A DNA stretch of 64,000 nucleotides from UBA10649 sp963700255 (GTDB lineage: Bacteria; Actinomycetota; Actinomycetes; S36-B12), in contig CAVOWW010000020.1 in NCBI GenBank assembly GCA_963700255.1, positions 1 through 64,000 of the forward strand. Reading direction: 5' to 3'. This document shows positions 42,173 through 50,948 of the stretch, one piece after another (position 1 is the first letter of the stretch; each line of letters starts with the position of its first letter). Under the pieces are notes generated by a model, which did no database searches, was not told where the DNA came from, and saw nothing but the letters and a program-made list of their open reading frames with translations. The position numbers were made by a program, and so were the translations under genes.

Positions 42173-43866
42173 GCATCCGCAGCTGGGTCCTCCCCTCGCT
42201 CACGGGCTACCAGGGTCGCTGGCTGTCGCGCGACATCGTCGCCGGCCTCGTCCTGTCGGCCCTTCTCGTCCCCCAGGGGATGGCCTACGCCGAGCTCGCC
42301 GGGCTGCCGGCCGTGACCGGGCTGTACACCTCGATCCTCTGCCTCGTCGGCTACGCGCTGGTCGGCCCGTCACGCATCCTCGTCCTCGGCCCGGACTCGT
42401 CACTGGGCCCGATGATCGCGGCCACGATCCTCCCGCTGATCGGCGCCGACGGCGACCCCGCGAAGGCGGTCGTCCTGGCATCGGGGCTGGCCATCATCAC
42501 GGGCCTGATGATGATCGCCGCGGGTGCGGGCCGGCTCGGCTTCGTCGCTGACCTGCTGTCCAAGCCGACGATCCTCGGCTACATGAACGGCCTCGCCCTG
42601 ACCATCCTCGTGGGACAGCTGCCGAAGCTCCTCGGCTTCTCCGTCGACGCCGACGGGTTCATCGGCGAGGTCGTCGGGGTGGTCACGGGAATCATCGACG
42701 GCGAGGTGATCCTGGCGTCGGCCGCCATCGGCCTGCTGAGCCTGGCCATCATGCTCGTCCTCGGCAGACTGCTCCCGAAGGTCCCGGCCGTTCTCGTGGC
42801 CGTCGTGGCCGCGATCATCATCAGCGTCGCCCTCTCCCTGGCCGACCGCGGAGTCGCGGTCGTCGGTCCGCTGGACCAGGGCCTGCCGCAGTTCACGATC
42901 CCGAGGGTCGGCTTCAACGACCTGTCCCTGCTGGTTCTGGGCGCCCTCGGCATCTCCCTTGTCGCACTGGCCGACACCATCTCCACCGCGACCTCGTTCG
43001 CCGAGCGTCAGGGAGTGAAGGTCGACGGCAACCGGGAGATGATCGGCATCGGAACGGCCAACGTCGCTGCCGGCCTGTTCCAGGGCTTCCCGGTCAGCAC
43101 GAGCGGTTCCCGCACGGCCGTGGCCGAGAAGGCAGGATCGCGCACGCAGGTCACAGGTCTCGTCGGCGCCGGGATGATCGCGCTGATGCTCGTCGCCTTC
43201 CCCTCACTCCTCGCCGACCTGCCGCAACCCACCCTTGCTGCCGTCGTCATCACCGCCTCGATCTCGCTCGCCGACCTGCCGGCGACGCGGCGCCTGTACG
43301 CGCAGCGGCGCACCGACTTCCTGCTGTCCCTGGCGGCGTTCCTCGGCGTGGTCCTGCTCGGCGTGCTGCCCGGCATCGTCGTCGCGATCGTGCTGTCGGT
43401 GGCGAACGTCTTCCGCCGGATCTGGTGGCCGTACCGGACGACGCTCGGGCGGGTGGACGGGATCGCCGGCCTCCACGACGTGACCAGCTACCCGCAGGCT
43501 GACCTGCTGGACGGCTGCACCGTGGTGCGCTTCGACGCGCCCCTGATCTTCGCCAACGCGGGCACCTTCCGCGAGTACATCCTCGACCTTGCCGACGGTG
43601 ATCCCCGGCCGACCTGGATCATCGTCGCGGCGGAGCCGATCACCGATGTGGACACCACCGCCTGCGACATGCTCGAGGAGCTCGTCCAGAAGCTCGACCA
43701 GCAGGGAGTGCGCCTCGTCTTCGCCGAGCTGAAGGACCCGGCGCGGCGCAAGATCGACCGATACGGACTCGAGCACGTGCTCGCCGACGATCGCTACTAC
43801 CCCACGATCACCACGGCCACCAACGCCTTCGTCGCCGCGACCGGTTCTGAGTGGCGCCAGCCCTGA
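42169..43866 (+). CDS. SulP-family anion transporter with STAS domain (copy 1)
   Basis: The 565-residue protein carries the SulP motif VLSALLVPQGMAYAELAGLP (helix 1 region) and about eleven further hydrophobic segments, with FQGFPVSTSGSRTAVAEKAG in the core. The C-terminal STAS domain (about residues 430-560) includes VVRFDAPLIFANAGTFREYI and VDTTACDMLEEL. SulP proteins carry sulfate, bicarbonate or dicarboxylates; the substrate cannot be told here. GTG 42169 overlaps the PAP2 stop. It ends 2 bases from a second, convergent SulP gene. Confidence 0.9.
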   Translation: MSIRSWVLPSLTGYQGRWLSRDIVAGLVLSALLVPQGMAYAELAGLPAVTGLYTSILCLVGYALVGPSRILVLGPDSSLGPMIAATILPLIGADGDPAKAVVLASGLAIITGLMMIAAGAGRLGFVADLLSKPTILGYMNGLALTILVGQLPKLLGFSVDADGFIGEVVGVVTGIIDGEVILASAAIGLLSLAIMLVLGRLLPKVPAVLVAVVAAIIISVALSLADRGVAVVGPLDQGLPQFTIPRVGFNDLSLLVLGALGISLVALADTISTATSFAERQGVKVDGNREMIGIGTANVAAGLFQGFPVSTSGSRTAVAEKAGSRTQVTGLVGAGMIALMLVAFPSLLADLPQPTLAAVVITASISLADLPATRRLYAQRRTDFLLSLAAFLGVVLLGVLPGIVVAIVLSVANVFRRIWWPYRTTLGRVDGIAGLHDVTSYPQADLLDGCTVVRFDAPLIFANAGTFREYILDLADGDPRPTWIIVAAEPITDVDTTACDMLEELVQKLDQQGVRLVFAELKDPARRKIDRYGLEHVLADDRYYPTITTATNAFVAATGSEWRQP

Positions 43867-43868
43867 AG

Positions 43869-45644
43869 CTACGAGGCCGCGTCCTCGACATCGACGCCCG
43901 AGACGGCCAGCACGGCCGAGCGCACCGTCGGGAAGAGCGCGTCGCCCGGAAGCAGGTCGGCCAGGCCCAGGCGACCCAGGTGCTGCTCGAGGCTGCGCCG
44001 CGGGCGTGCCACGACGAATCGGACCCCGCGGACGTTCAGCTCCTCGATCACGTCGCGAAGCTCCTCGGCGCCTGACGCATCCAGACCGACGACGGCCTCG
44101 GCGTCGAAGACGACGGCGTGGACCTCGTAGGGAGCTCCCTCGATCGCCTCCCTGATCCGGCTGGAGAAGTACCGGCTGTTCGCGAAGAAGAGCCGGTCAT
44201 CCAACCGGTAGACGACGACGCCGGGGACGACACGCGCACTCGGGCGCCTCTCCACGTCGACGAACCGTCCTGCGCGGGCGCTCCAGCCCAGGACAGCGTC
44301 GTTCGGCTGGGCGCTGGTGCGCACCACGTCGATGATGGACAGCAGGACGGCGAGCACGAGGGAGGGCAGCAGTCCGATGGTGATCATCCCCACGACCAGC
44401 ACGCCCGCGATGGCGAACTCGGCGCGAGACCCCCGCCACAGCGCCCTCCAGGCGCGCAGGTCGATGAGGCCGATGGCGGCGTAGATGATGACGGCGGCCA
44501 GCGTGGCCTTCGGGAGCAGCGCCAGCACGCCGGTCAGGAACAGCAGGACGAGTGCGGCCACCACGACCTGGACGAGGCCGACGACCTGGGTGCGCCCGCC
44601 GACGCGCGCGTTGATCGCGGTGCGCGAGCCACTCGACCCGAGCGGGAACGACTGCGACAGGCCGGCGGCAGCGTTCAGGCCAGCCAGGGCGACAAGTTCC
44701 TGGTTCGCGTCGATGGGTCTGCCCCCAGGCGCGGCGAAACTGCGCGCGGTCAGGATGGCGTCGGCGAACCCGACCAGAGCGATCGCCACCGCAACGGGAG
44801 CGAGCTCGAGCACCTGCGTCACGCCCACGCTCGGCCACGAGATGCCGGGGAGACCCGGCGGGATCTCGCCGACGAGGGTCACACCATGCTCGCCGAGGTC
44901 GAACGCCCACGAGCAGGCGATGGCCAGCACCGTGACCGCCAGCAGGGTGGGGAAGCGCGGCAGCCAGCGCGCTCCGATGACGAGTGCGGCAAGGCAGAGA
45001 CTGCCGATGAGCAGCTCGAGCGCATCGACCTGCCCCACGAAACCGGTCAGGAACGACGCGTACTCCTGGAGCGGCGTGTCGCCCTCGACCGGAACGCCGG
45101 TGAACTCGTCGAGCTGACCGGCGAGGAGCGTGAGTGCCAGGCCGGTGAGGAAGCCCAGCAGGACGGACGTCGAGAAGTAGTCCGCGATCCAGCCGAGGCG
45201 CAGGACCCGCGCCAGGACGAACACGGCCGCGACCAGGAGCGCCATCATGGCTGCGAGGGCGGGGTAGTCGGCCGGCTCGGAGCTGATGGCGACGAGGGCG
45301 GGTGCCACCATCAGGGCCGTCGTAGCCGTCGGGCCGGTCACGAGGTTGCGGGACGACCCCAGCAGGGCGTACGCGAGCAGCGGCAGGAGGAGACCGTAGA
45401 GTCCCGCCACCACGGGAAGACCAGCCGTCTGGGCGTAGGCCATCGACTGCGGGATGGCCACGGCCGCCATCGCCACGCCGGCGATCACGTCGGCCCGCAG
45501 CAGTCGGCGGGTGTACCTGCGCAGGTCCCCGATCACGGGGACGAGTCGCAGCGGCGACGTCGACACGACAGGTACCTGGAACGGGACGGGCCGGGCTCCC
45601 GCGTACTCGTGGTCCGCTGGCTCCGGTGACAGTGGCTCATCCAT
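43869..45644 (-). CDS. SulP-family anion transporter with STAS domain (copy 2)
   Basis: The 591-residue protein has the motif AIPQSMAYAQTAGLPVVAGL and core SQSFPLGSSGSRTAINARVG. The C-terminal STAS domain has VVYRLDDRLFFANSRYFSSR and VGLDASGAEELRDVIEELNV. The divergence from copy 1 is large, so this is an old paralogue and not a recent duplication. The substrate is unknown. Its leader shares sequence blocks with the leader of the hemerythrin gene at 49364. Confidence 0.9.
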   Translation of the reverse strand: MDEPLSPEPADHEYAGARPVPFQVPVVSTSPLRLVPVIGDLRRYTRRLLRADVIAGVAMAAVAIPQSMAYAQTAGLPVVAGLYGLLLPLLAYALLGSSRNLVTGPTATTALMVAPALVAISSEPADYPALAAMMALLVAAVFVLARVLRLGWIADYFSTSVLLGFLTGLALTLLAGQLDEFTGVPVEGDTPLQEYASFLTGFVGQVDALELLIGSLCLAALVIGARWLPRFPTLLAVTVLAIACSWAFDLGEHGVTLVGEIPPGLPGISWPSVGVTQVLELAPVAVAIALVGFADAILTARSFAAPGGRPIDANQELVALAGLNAAAGLSQSFPLGSSGSRTAINARVGGRTQVVGLVQVVVAALVLLFLTGVLALLPKATLAAVIIYAAIGLIDLRAWRALWRGSRAEFAIAGVLVVGMITIGLLPSLVLAVLLSIIDVVRTSAQPNDAVLGWSARAGRFVDVERRPSARVVPGVVVYRLDDRLFFANSRYFSSRIREAIEGAPYEVHAVVFDAEAVVGLDASGAEELRDVIEELNVRGVRFVVARPRRSLEQHLGRLGLADLLPGDALFPTVRSAVLAVSGVDVEDAAS

Positions 45645-45658
45645 GGGGTCAGTCCATC

Positions 45659-45681
45659 GCAGATGGCGCCGTGATGCAGCC
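45659..45681 (-). promoter_or_regulatory. Leader element shared with the hemerythrin gene
   Basis: On the minus strand GGCTGCA, GCATCACG and GCCATCTGC occur in this order 15-37 bases upstream of the SulP copy 2 ATG. The same three blocks appear upstream of 49364. It may be a common promoter or regulator site. Confidence 0.35.
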
Positions 45682-45801
45682 GATGGTGGGGAAGTCGCCT
45701 ACCTGCACGCTCTTCGCAGGTGTCGTAGGGGGTCATGGCGCCCCTCCCGCGGCGTCGTAGCGTCTCGCCGAACCGATCCGCTTCGAGACAAGGACCGACA
45801 C

Positions 45802-46434
45802 ATGACCATCCGACTGGGCGACGAAGCCCCCGACTTCACTGCAGAGACCACCGACGGCACCCTCTCCTTCCACGACTGGAAGGACGGCTCCTGGGCCGTG
45901 CTGTTCAGCCACCCGGCCGACTACACGCCCGTCTGCACCACCGAGCTCGGCCGCACGGCGTCGCTCAAGGGCGAGTTCGAGGCCCGCGGCGTCAAGGCCA
46001 TCGCGATCTCGGTCGACCCGATCGAGGACCATCGCGGATGGGCCGGCGACATCGGTGCGGTCGGCGGCGTCGACCTCAACTTCCCGATCATCGCCGATCC
46101 GGATCGCACCGTGTCGAATCTGTACGACATGATCCATCCCGGCGAGGGCGACACCTCGACCGTGCGCTCCGTGTTCATCGTCGATCCGAAGAACAAGGTC
46201 CGCCTGACCCTGACCTACCCGAAGTCGGTCGGCCGCAACTTCGACGAGATCCTGCGCGTCATCGACGCACTCCAGCTCACCGACCGCGCGGCCGTGTCCA
46301 CCCCCGTGGACTGGACCCCCGGCGACCGCGTGATCGTCTCGCCGCTGCTGTCGACCGCGGACGCGATCGAGCGTTTCGGCGAGGTCGAGGAGGTCACGCC
46401 CTACCTCCGGTGGACGCCCCAGCCGGCCGTCTGA
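45802..46434 (+). CDS. 1-Cys peroxiredoxin (Prx6 type)
   Basis: The 210-residue protein begins MTIRLGDEAPDFTAETTDG. The peroxidatic site is PADYTPVCTTELG with Cys45. The long C-terminal part (WTPGDRVIVSPLLSTADAIE, then RFGEVEEVTPYLRW) defines the Prx6 subfamily. It reduces hydrogen peroxide and organic peroxides in the cytosol. There is no other cysteine, so it is a one-cysteine enzyme that needs an external reductant. An AAGGA ribosome site sits 8 bases before the ATG. It ends in a strong terminator. Confidence 0.93.
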   Translation: MTIRLGDEAPDFTAETTDGTLSFHDWKDGSWAVLFSHPADYTPVCTTELGRTASLKGEFEARGVKAIAISVDPIEDHRGWAGDIGAVGGVDLNFPIIADPDRTVSNLYDMIHPGEGDTSTVRSVFIVDPKNKVRLTLTYPKSVGRNFDEILRVIDALQLTDRAAVSTPVDWTPGDRVIVSPLLSTADAIERFGEVEEVTPYLRWTPQPAV

Positions 46435-46441
46435 CGTGCGA

Positions 46442-46486
46442 ACGACGACGGCTGCGGCGCACCTCGCGCGCCGCAGCCGTCGTCGT
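46442..46486 (+). terminator. Perfect 19-base stem after peroxiredoxin
   Basis: 46442-46460 pairs exactly with 46468-46486 around a 7-base loop. There is no T-run. Confidence 0.8.
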
Positions 46487-46493
46487 CACCTGG

Positions 46494-46509
46494 ACCCGTA
46501 AGTACGGGT
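46494..46509. promoter_or_regulatory. Palindrome upstream of second vapBC
   Basis: ACCCGTA-AG-TACGGGT is a perfect 7-base inverted repeat with a 2-base centre. It ends 19 bases before the vapB start and is the likely antitoxin operator. Confidence 0.6.
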
Positions 46510-46528
46510 GCTCTGGTACGGTCGCCCC

Positions 46529-46768
46529 GTGAAGACCACCATTGACCTGCCGGACGATCTCGCCAACGAGGCCAAGCGCATCGCCGCCCAGACGGGCACG
46601 ACTCTGCGCAGCCTCGTCGAGGCGGGCCTCCGCGCCGAGCTCGAGCGGCGCGCGCAACCGGCCACGTGGACGCCGCGCTCCGACCTCGCTTTCGGGTCCG
46701 GAGGGCTCACCCAGGCCGCACGAGCGATGACCTGGGCCGAGATCCGCGAGGACTCGATGCAGCGGTGA
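46529..46768 (+). CDS. vapB: VapB-type antitoxin (second pair)
   Basis: The 79-residue protein begins VKTTIDLPDDLANEAKRIAA, a ribbon-helix-helix of the DUF2191/VapB family, with TLRSLVEAGLRAELERR. The C-terminal tail (DLAFGSGGLTQAARAMTWAE) would bind the toxin. GTG 46529 is chosen for the canonical KTTIDLPDDL start. The stop overlaps the toxin's GTG. Confidence 0.87.
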   Translation: MKTTIDLPDDLANEAKRIAAQTGTTLRSLVEAGLRAELERRAQPATWTPRSDLAFGSGGLTQAARAMTWAEIREDSMQR

Positions 46769-47200
46769 TCGCCCTCGACACCAACATCCTCGTCTACGCC
46801 GCACAGGGCCGACCTGCCGTGGCACGAGCAGGCGATCACCGTCATGGACGCGGCGCTGTCGGGGTCCGAGGATGTTGCCCTGTGCTGGTCCGTCCTTCAC
46901 GAGTTCCTGGCGGTCGTCACCAACGCCCGCGCATTCGTCGAGGCGACTCCGCCGCAGATCGCGTTCGACCAGGCCGAGCACTGGATGGCGAGCCCTCGGG
47001 CCGTGCTGCTCACGGAGACACGTCAGCACCTCGTCACGCTGCGACGCCTGGTCGAGCGCGGACGTGTCGCCGGGGGTTCACTTCACGACGCGAGGATCGC
47101 TGCCACCTGTCTCGACCATGGCATCCGCGAGCTGTGGACCGCCGATCGAGACTTCACGCGGTTCCCCGAGCTGTCGGTCCGCAACCCCCTGATCGCCTGA
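46765..47200 (+). pseudogene. vapC: PIN-domain toxin VapC (second pair), one-base frameshift
   Basis: GTG 46765 opens VIALDTNILVYA with the first catalytic aspartate. One extra base within 46798-46802 moves the frame. Without it the chain continues HRADLPWHEQAITVMDAALS, then LCWSVLHEFLAVVTNAR, HDARIAATCLDHGIRELWTA and DRDFTRF, all typical PIN blocks with the remaining acidic residues. If the frameshift is real, the pair would be antitoxin-only. If it is an error, VapC is a normal protein of about 144 residues. Confidence 0.8.
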
Positions 47201-47201
47201 G

Positions 47202-48494
47202 TCAGCGCGTGCGGCGGCGACGGCGGTTGGGCTGGCCGGCGGGCCGCGCCGTGCGAGGCGCCTGCGCGACGGGTGCCGCCACCGGAGCGGGCGTCACATG
47301 GGCAGCCTGCTCGCCGCGGAGCTTCGCCACCTCGACGCTGCCCGGCTGGACACGAGTGAACGTGGGGCTGATCCCGGCCTGACGGGTCAGGGCGGTGACA
47401 TCGCGGGACTGGTCCGCCGTGGCGATCGTCACGACGATCCCCGCTGCGCCTGCGCGCGCGGTTCTGCCCGAACGGTGCAGGTAGGCCTTGTGCTCCGCCG
47501 GCGGGTCGACGTGCACCACGAGTGCGACCTCGTCCACGTGGATTCCGCGCGCAGCGATGTCGGTTGCCACCAGGACACGGCTGGTGCCATCGGTGAAGGA
47601 GGCCAGGTTGCGCTCGCGTGCACTCTGGCTCAGGTTGCCGTGCAGGTCGACCGCCGGGATCCCGGACTCGGTCAGCTGCTTGGCCAGCTTCTTCGCCTGA
47701 TGCTTCGTCCGCATGAAGAGGACGGAGCGACCGCGGCCCGAAGCGAGGTCACGGACGATGGCGGCCTTGTCACCCGACGCGACGGTGAACACGTGATGGA
47801 CCATGTCCGTCGAGCGCGTCTCGACCGGGTCGACCTGATGGGTGACGGGGTTCGACAGGTAGCGCTTGACGAGCACGTCGACGCCGCGGTCCAGCGTCGC
47901 CGAGAACAGCAGCCGCTGGCCCACCTTCGGGGTCCGGTCCATGAGGCGACGCACGCCCGGCAGGAAGCCGAGGTCGGCCATGTGGTCGGCCTCGTCGAGG
48001 ACGGTGATCTCGACGCTGCCGAGGTCGCAGTGACCCTGGCCGACGAGATCCTCTAGGCGACCCGGGCAGGCGATGACGATGTCGGTGCCGGCACGCAGCG
48101 CGCGCACCTGCGGGTTCTGGCCCACCCCGCCGAAGATCGTCATGACGGTGAGGCCAGCGGTACGGGCCAGCGGCTCGACGACCGCGAGGACCTGGTTGGC
48201 CAGCTCGCGGGTCGGGACGAGGACGAGGCCGCGCGGCTTCATCGGCCGCGTCGACGTGCCGGACGCGGCGAGGCGCGTCACGAGGGGGAGGGCGAACGCC
48301 AGCGTCTTGCCGGAGCCGGTGCGGCCACGGCCGAGGACGTCACGGCCCGAGAGGCTGTCAGGAAGGGTCGCGGTCTGGATGGGGAACGGGTCGATGATCC
48401 CGTCGCGGCCGAGCAGGTCGGCCAGCGCAGCAGGGACGCCGAGGTCGGTGAAGGAGTGAGCGGACGTGGATGAGCTGGTTGGTGCAGATGACAC
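47202..48494 (-). CDS. DEAD-box RNA helicase
   Basis: The 430-residue protein has a Q motif (FTDLGVPAALADLL, then PFPIQ), Walker A GRTGSGKT at 57-64, PTRELANQ, VLDEADHMADLGF, LFSAT and HRSGRTARAG. All helicase motifs are in order, so it should be active. It resembles the RhlE group that remodels RNA in ribosome assembly or cold adaptation. The C-terminal tail is basic (QPNRRRRRTR), useful for RNA binding. Start is GTG 48494. It is convergent with the vapC gene, one base apart. Confidence 0.93.
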   Translation of the reverse strand: MSSAPTSSSTSAHSFTDLGVPAALADLLGRDGIIDPFPIQTATLPDSLSGRDVLGRGRTGSGKTLAFALPLVTRLAASGTSTRPMKPRGLVLVPTRELANQVLAVVEPLARTAGLTVMTIFGGVGQNPQVRALRAGTDIVIACPGRLEDLVGQGHCDLGSVEITVLDEADHMADLGFLPGVRRLMDRTPKVGQRLLFSATLDRGVDVLVKRYLSNPVTHQVDPVETRSTDMVHHVFTVASGDKAAIVRDLASGRGRSVLFMRTKHQAKKLAKQLTESGIPAVDLHGNLSQSARERNLASFTDGTSRVLVATDIAARGIHVDEVALVVHVDPPAEHKAYLHRSGRTARAGAAGIVVTIATADQSRDVTALTRQAGISPTFTRVQPGSVEVAKLRGEQAAHVTPAPVAAPVAQAPRTARPAGQPNRRRRRTR

Positions 48495-48710
48495 GAAGGA
48501 ATCCTCAGATCAGGGATAGCGAGATCCACCTGGACCTCGCACGCGAAGACGCTCTTCACGCGAGATGCTCGCATGGCCGCGGGATTGCGACTGGAGCGGA
48601 ACGACGCACACGCTCAAGCGGTGCAGTCGAGACACTCGAGTATGGCATGCAAAGCCTTGCATCCCGAAATCCGTGAGGCGATCACGGGTAGGACGCGGGG
48701 CAGCGGGCTC

Positions 48711-49364
48711 CTAGTAGTCGGCGAGCCGAGCCGCGTAGGCGGCGTAGGCCGGACGGCCGAACTGATCGAAGCCGGCACGTGCCTCGGCCGGCATGCCGTT
48801 GAGGATCGCCTCGCCCCGATCCGCCGAGGTGTTGGCGAGGATGAGGCCGAGTCCGACGGCCAGCTGCTCGGGGGTCAGCGCGGCCCGCGAATGCGCACCG
48901 ACCGCCGCGTACTCCTCCTGCGTGAGGTCGCGCGAGATCAGTGGAACGACCTGCTGCTCCTCCATGGCGAGGTGATGAAGAAGTTCCTTCTCGAGCATGA
49001 TGAGCGTCGTGTGAAGCGAGGACCGTTCGAGAACCCCTGGGCTGGCCATCCACACCTGGGCCTGCTCCTGCGCCGAGTCGACCAGCGCCGTCATCGCCTC
49101 GTGCTGCCCCACCATGTCGCCAACGAGGGCGGCATGCTCTGGCGACCGCTCCTCGAGCAGCGGCCACACGAGCTCATCCTCACCCTCATGATGGGCGTGG
49201 AGCATCGAGGTCATCAGGAGAACGTGGCCGCCGACGACAGCCGCACGATCGGCATTGCCCTCAGCCACCGCCTTGACCGTCAGCGGCAGCTTGGCGAACT
49301 CGTGGCGCAGGCAGTCGTGGATCGCGTACATCTCGGTCATGTCGGTCTGGTTGTCGACGGGCAC
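48711..49364 (-). CDS. Hemerythrin HHE-domain protein
   Basis: The 217-residue protein has the di-iron ligand pattern of hemerythrin: IHDCLRHEF (first histidine), MLHAHHEGEDELVWPLLEE, GQHEAMTALVD, and LLHHLAMEEQQVVPLIS. It probably binds O2, NO or iron, or protects against peroxide. Start is GTG 49364; an alternative MTEMYAIHD start would lose 8 residues. A 216-base gap to the DEAD-box gene holds only an ATGCAA/TTGCAT inverted repeat (48647-48662). Confidence 0.87.
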   Translation of the reverse strand: MPVDNQTDMTEMYAIHDCLRHEFAKLPLTVKAVAEGNADRAAVVGGHVLLMTSMLHAHHEGEDELVWPLLEERSPEHAALVGDMVGQHEAMTALVDSAQEQAQVWMASPGVLERSSLHTTLIMLEKELLHHLAMEEQQVVPLISRDLTQEEYAAVGAHSRAALTPEQLAVGLGLILANTSADRGEAILNGMPAEARAGFDQFGRPAYAAYAARLADY

Positions 49365-49377
49365 GGTGACTCCTACG

Positions 49378-49408
49378 GCAGATGGCGTGATGCTGCGATT
49401 GTGCAGCC
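49378..49408 (-). promoter_or_regulatory. Leader element shared with SulP copy 2
   Basis: On the minus strand GGCTGCA, GCATCACG and CCATCTGC lie 14-44 bases upstream of the hemerythrin start. They are in the same order as upstream of SulP copy 2, but with a longer first spacer. Confidence 0.35.
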
Positions 49409-49461
49409 AATAATGCCGCTGATGGCGCGAATCGCCGAGATGGGGGCGCGCGCGTCGTGCG

Positions 49462-50328
49462 TCAGGTGCGCTTGAGCCGCGCCCGGCGCGGCACCTGACC
49501 GAATCTGCCGGAGTGGAAGTCCCGGTAGGCCCGCTCGATCTCGGCGCGCGAGTTCATGACGAACGGGCCGCCCATGACGACGGGCTCCCGCAGTGGCGTG
49601 CCGCTGTACGCGAGCACCCGCGCTGGCCGGTCGCTGCCGAGCGCGCTCACGTGCAGGCTGCTTGTTCCTCCACCCACCGGATCCGACCATGCGACCTGTC
49701 CCTCGCGCACCCGGCGCTTCCCGATGATGACGTCACCGTCGAGCACATAGAGGAAGGCTCGATGTGCGGCTGGGATCGCATAGTCGACCGAGGCACCGGG
49801 CTCCACCGTGAGGATCGCTCCCTGGATCGGGTGCTGGTTGCGCGCAGGGCCGGCGACACCCGCCACCGTGCCGGAGACCACGTCGACCTGCGCGCCGGGC
49901 GTCGTCGCGATCGGTCGTGACGACGCCCGGAGGTCCTGGTACCCGGTCTCGACCATCTTCCGGCGGGCAGGCAGGTTCACCCACAGCTGGAGCGTGTGCG
50001 CATGCTCGTTGCGGAAGGCCAGCTCGCGGTGGATGATCCCGCGGCCCGCCGTCATCCACTGGACGTCGCCAGGCAGCAGCGCACCTGCGTTGCCTGCGTT
50101 GTCGCCGTGCTCGAGGACGCCGTCGAGGACCATCGTCACGGTCTCGATGCCGCGATGCGGATGCCACTCGAAGCCGGGCTCCGAGAACCAGTCCTCCGCC
50201 AGGGCGAGGAACGGATCGGTCGCCTTCGGGTCGCGCGGAGTGATGATGATCGCCTTGTCGTCGACCTGCGCGTCCGGCCCGAGCCGGACCTTGTCCTCCA
50301 CGCGGGCGACGACGCGGGCGGGGCTCAC
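49462..50328 (-). CDS. Pirin family protein
   Basis: The 288-residue bicupin protein has FEWHPHRGIETVTMVLDGVL with the metal-binding histidines, AGRGIIHRE and a C-terminal SRAEIERAYRDFHSGRFGQV region. The FxxHPHxGxET motif is the pirin metal site, and some pirins are quercetin dioxygenases. The role here is unknown. The 5' end overlaps the LytR_C gene by 4 bases, implying co-translation. Confidence 0.92.
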   Translation of the reverse strand: MSPARVVARVEDKVRLGPDAQVDDKAIIITPRDPKATDPFLALAEDWFSEPGFEWHPHRGIETVTMVLDGVLEHGDNAGNAGALLPGDVQWMTAGRGIIHRELAFRNEHAHTLQLWVNLPARRKMVETGYQDLRASSRPIATTPGAQVDVVSGTVAGVAGPARNQHPIQGAILTVEPGASVDYAIPAAHRAFLYVLDGDVIIGKRRVREGQVAWSDPVGGGTSSLHVSALGSDRPARVLAYSGTPLREPVVMGGPFVMNSRAEIERAYRDFHSGRFGQVPRRARLKRT

Positions 50329-50948
50329 GGGGTCGCAGAGGGCGATGCTGCCGGCGTCGCGTCAGCGGCCGGGCTCGGACAGCCCGGTCCGCTGGCGACC
50401 GGCGACGGCGAGGCCAGCTGCGCGGCCACCTCGGGCTGGGGCGCGAGCCCCGTGAAGCCCGTGCCGGTGGCGAGGTCCACGGCGCGGCCCTTGCGGTCGA
50501 GCTCCACGAGCTCGGCGCCGGGCACGTAGAGGACGAGGAGCTGGGCCTCCTCAGCGCCCTTGGGCCCGAACCGGATCTCACCGACCCCAGGAAGCGCCTT
50601 GCCGACGGGGTCGTTGGCGACCTCGCCCACCCGGAACCCCCGGTCCTCCAGCTCATTGGCTGTCTTGCTGGCCAGGCCGGACGTCGCCGTCGCGTTGTAG
50701 ACGTTCACCTTGACCTTGGCCGGCTTGGGGAGCAGCTCGGCCTGCGTCACCTGTGTCGTCACGCACGGGGTCGGCGTGGCGTCGGCTGCATCGGGTGCGG
50801 CCGCGTCCGACGAGCCGCGCACGAGGCTGACGACCCCGAACCCGATCCCGATCACGACGAGCACGCCCACGGCGACGAGCAGCCCGACCAGCCAGGTGGG
50901 CCGCCCCGGCCGCTGTCGCCGGATCGGGCTCTCCCTCAGTGACGTCAT
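50325..50948 (-). CDS. LytR C-terminal-domain protein, single-pass membrane
   Basis: The 207-residue protein has a cytoplasmic N-terminus MTSLRESPIRRQRPGRP, one membrane helix (WLVGLLVAVGVLVVIGIGFG) and a LytR_C domain (VKVNVYNATATSGLASKTAN, then LEDRGFRVGEVANDP). A low-complexity Ser/Pro/Ala tail follows. The domain occurs alone or behind LytR-CpsA-Psr ligases at the envelope; function is unknown. Start ATG 50948 overlaps the tadA stop and is preferred because longer reading adds unrelated residues. Confidence 0.85.
   Translation of the reverse strand: MTSLRESPIRRQRPGRPTWLVGLLVAVGVLVVIGIGFGVVSLVRGSSDAAAPDAADATPTPCVTTQVTQAELLPKPAKVKVNVYNATATSGLASKTANELEDRGFRVGEVANDPVGKALPGVGEIRFGPKGAEEAQLLVLYVPGAELVELDRKGRAVDLATGTGFTGLAPQPEVAAQLASPSPVASGPGCPSPAADATPAASPSATP

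Noticed and set aside
44118..45629. A 500-codon plus-strand frame opposite SulP copy 2
   Set aside because: It is charged low-complexity text typical of antisense reading of membrane-protein genes. The transporter is the real gene.
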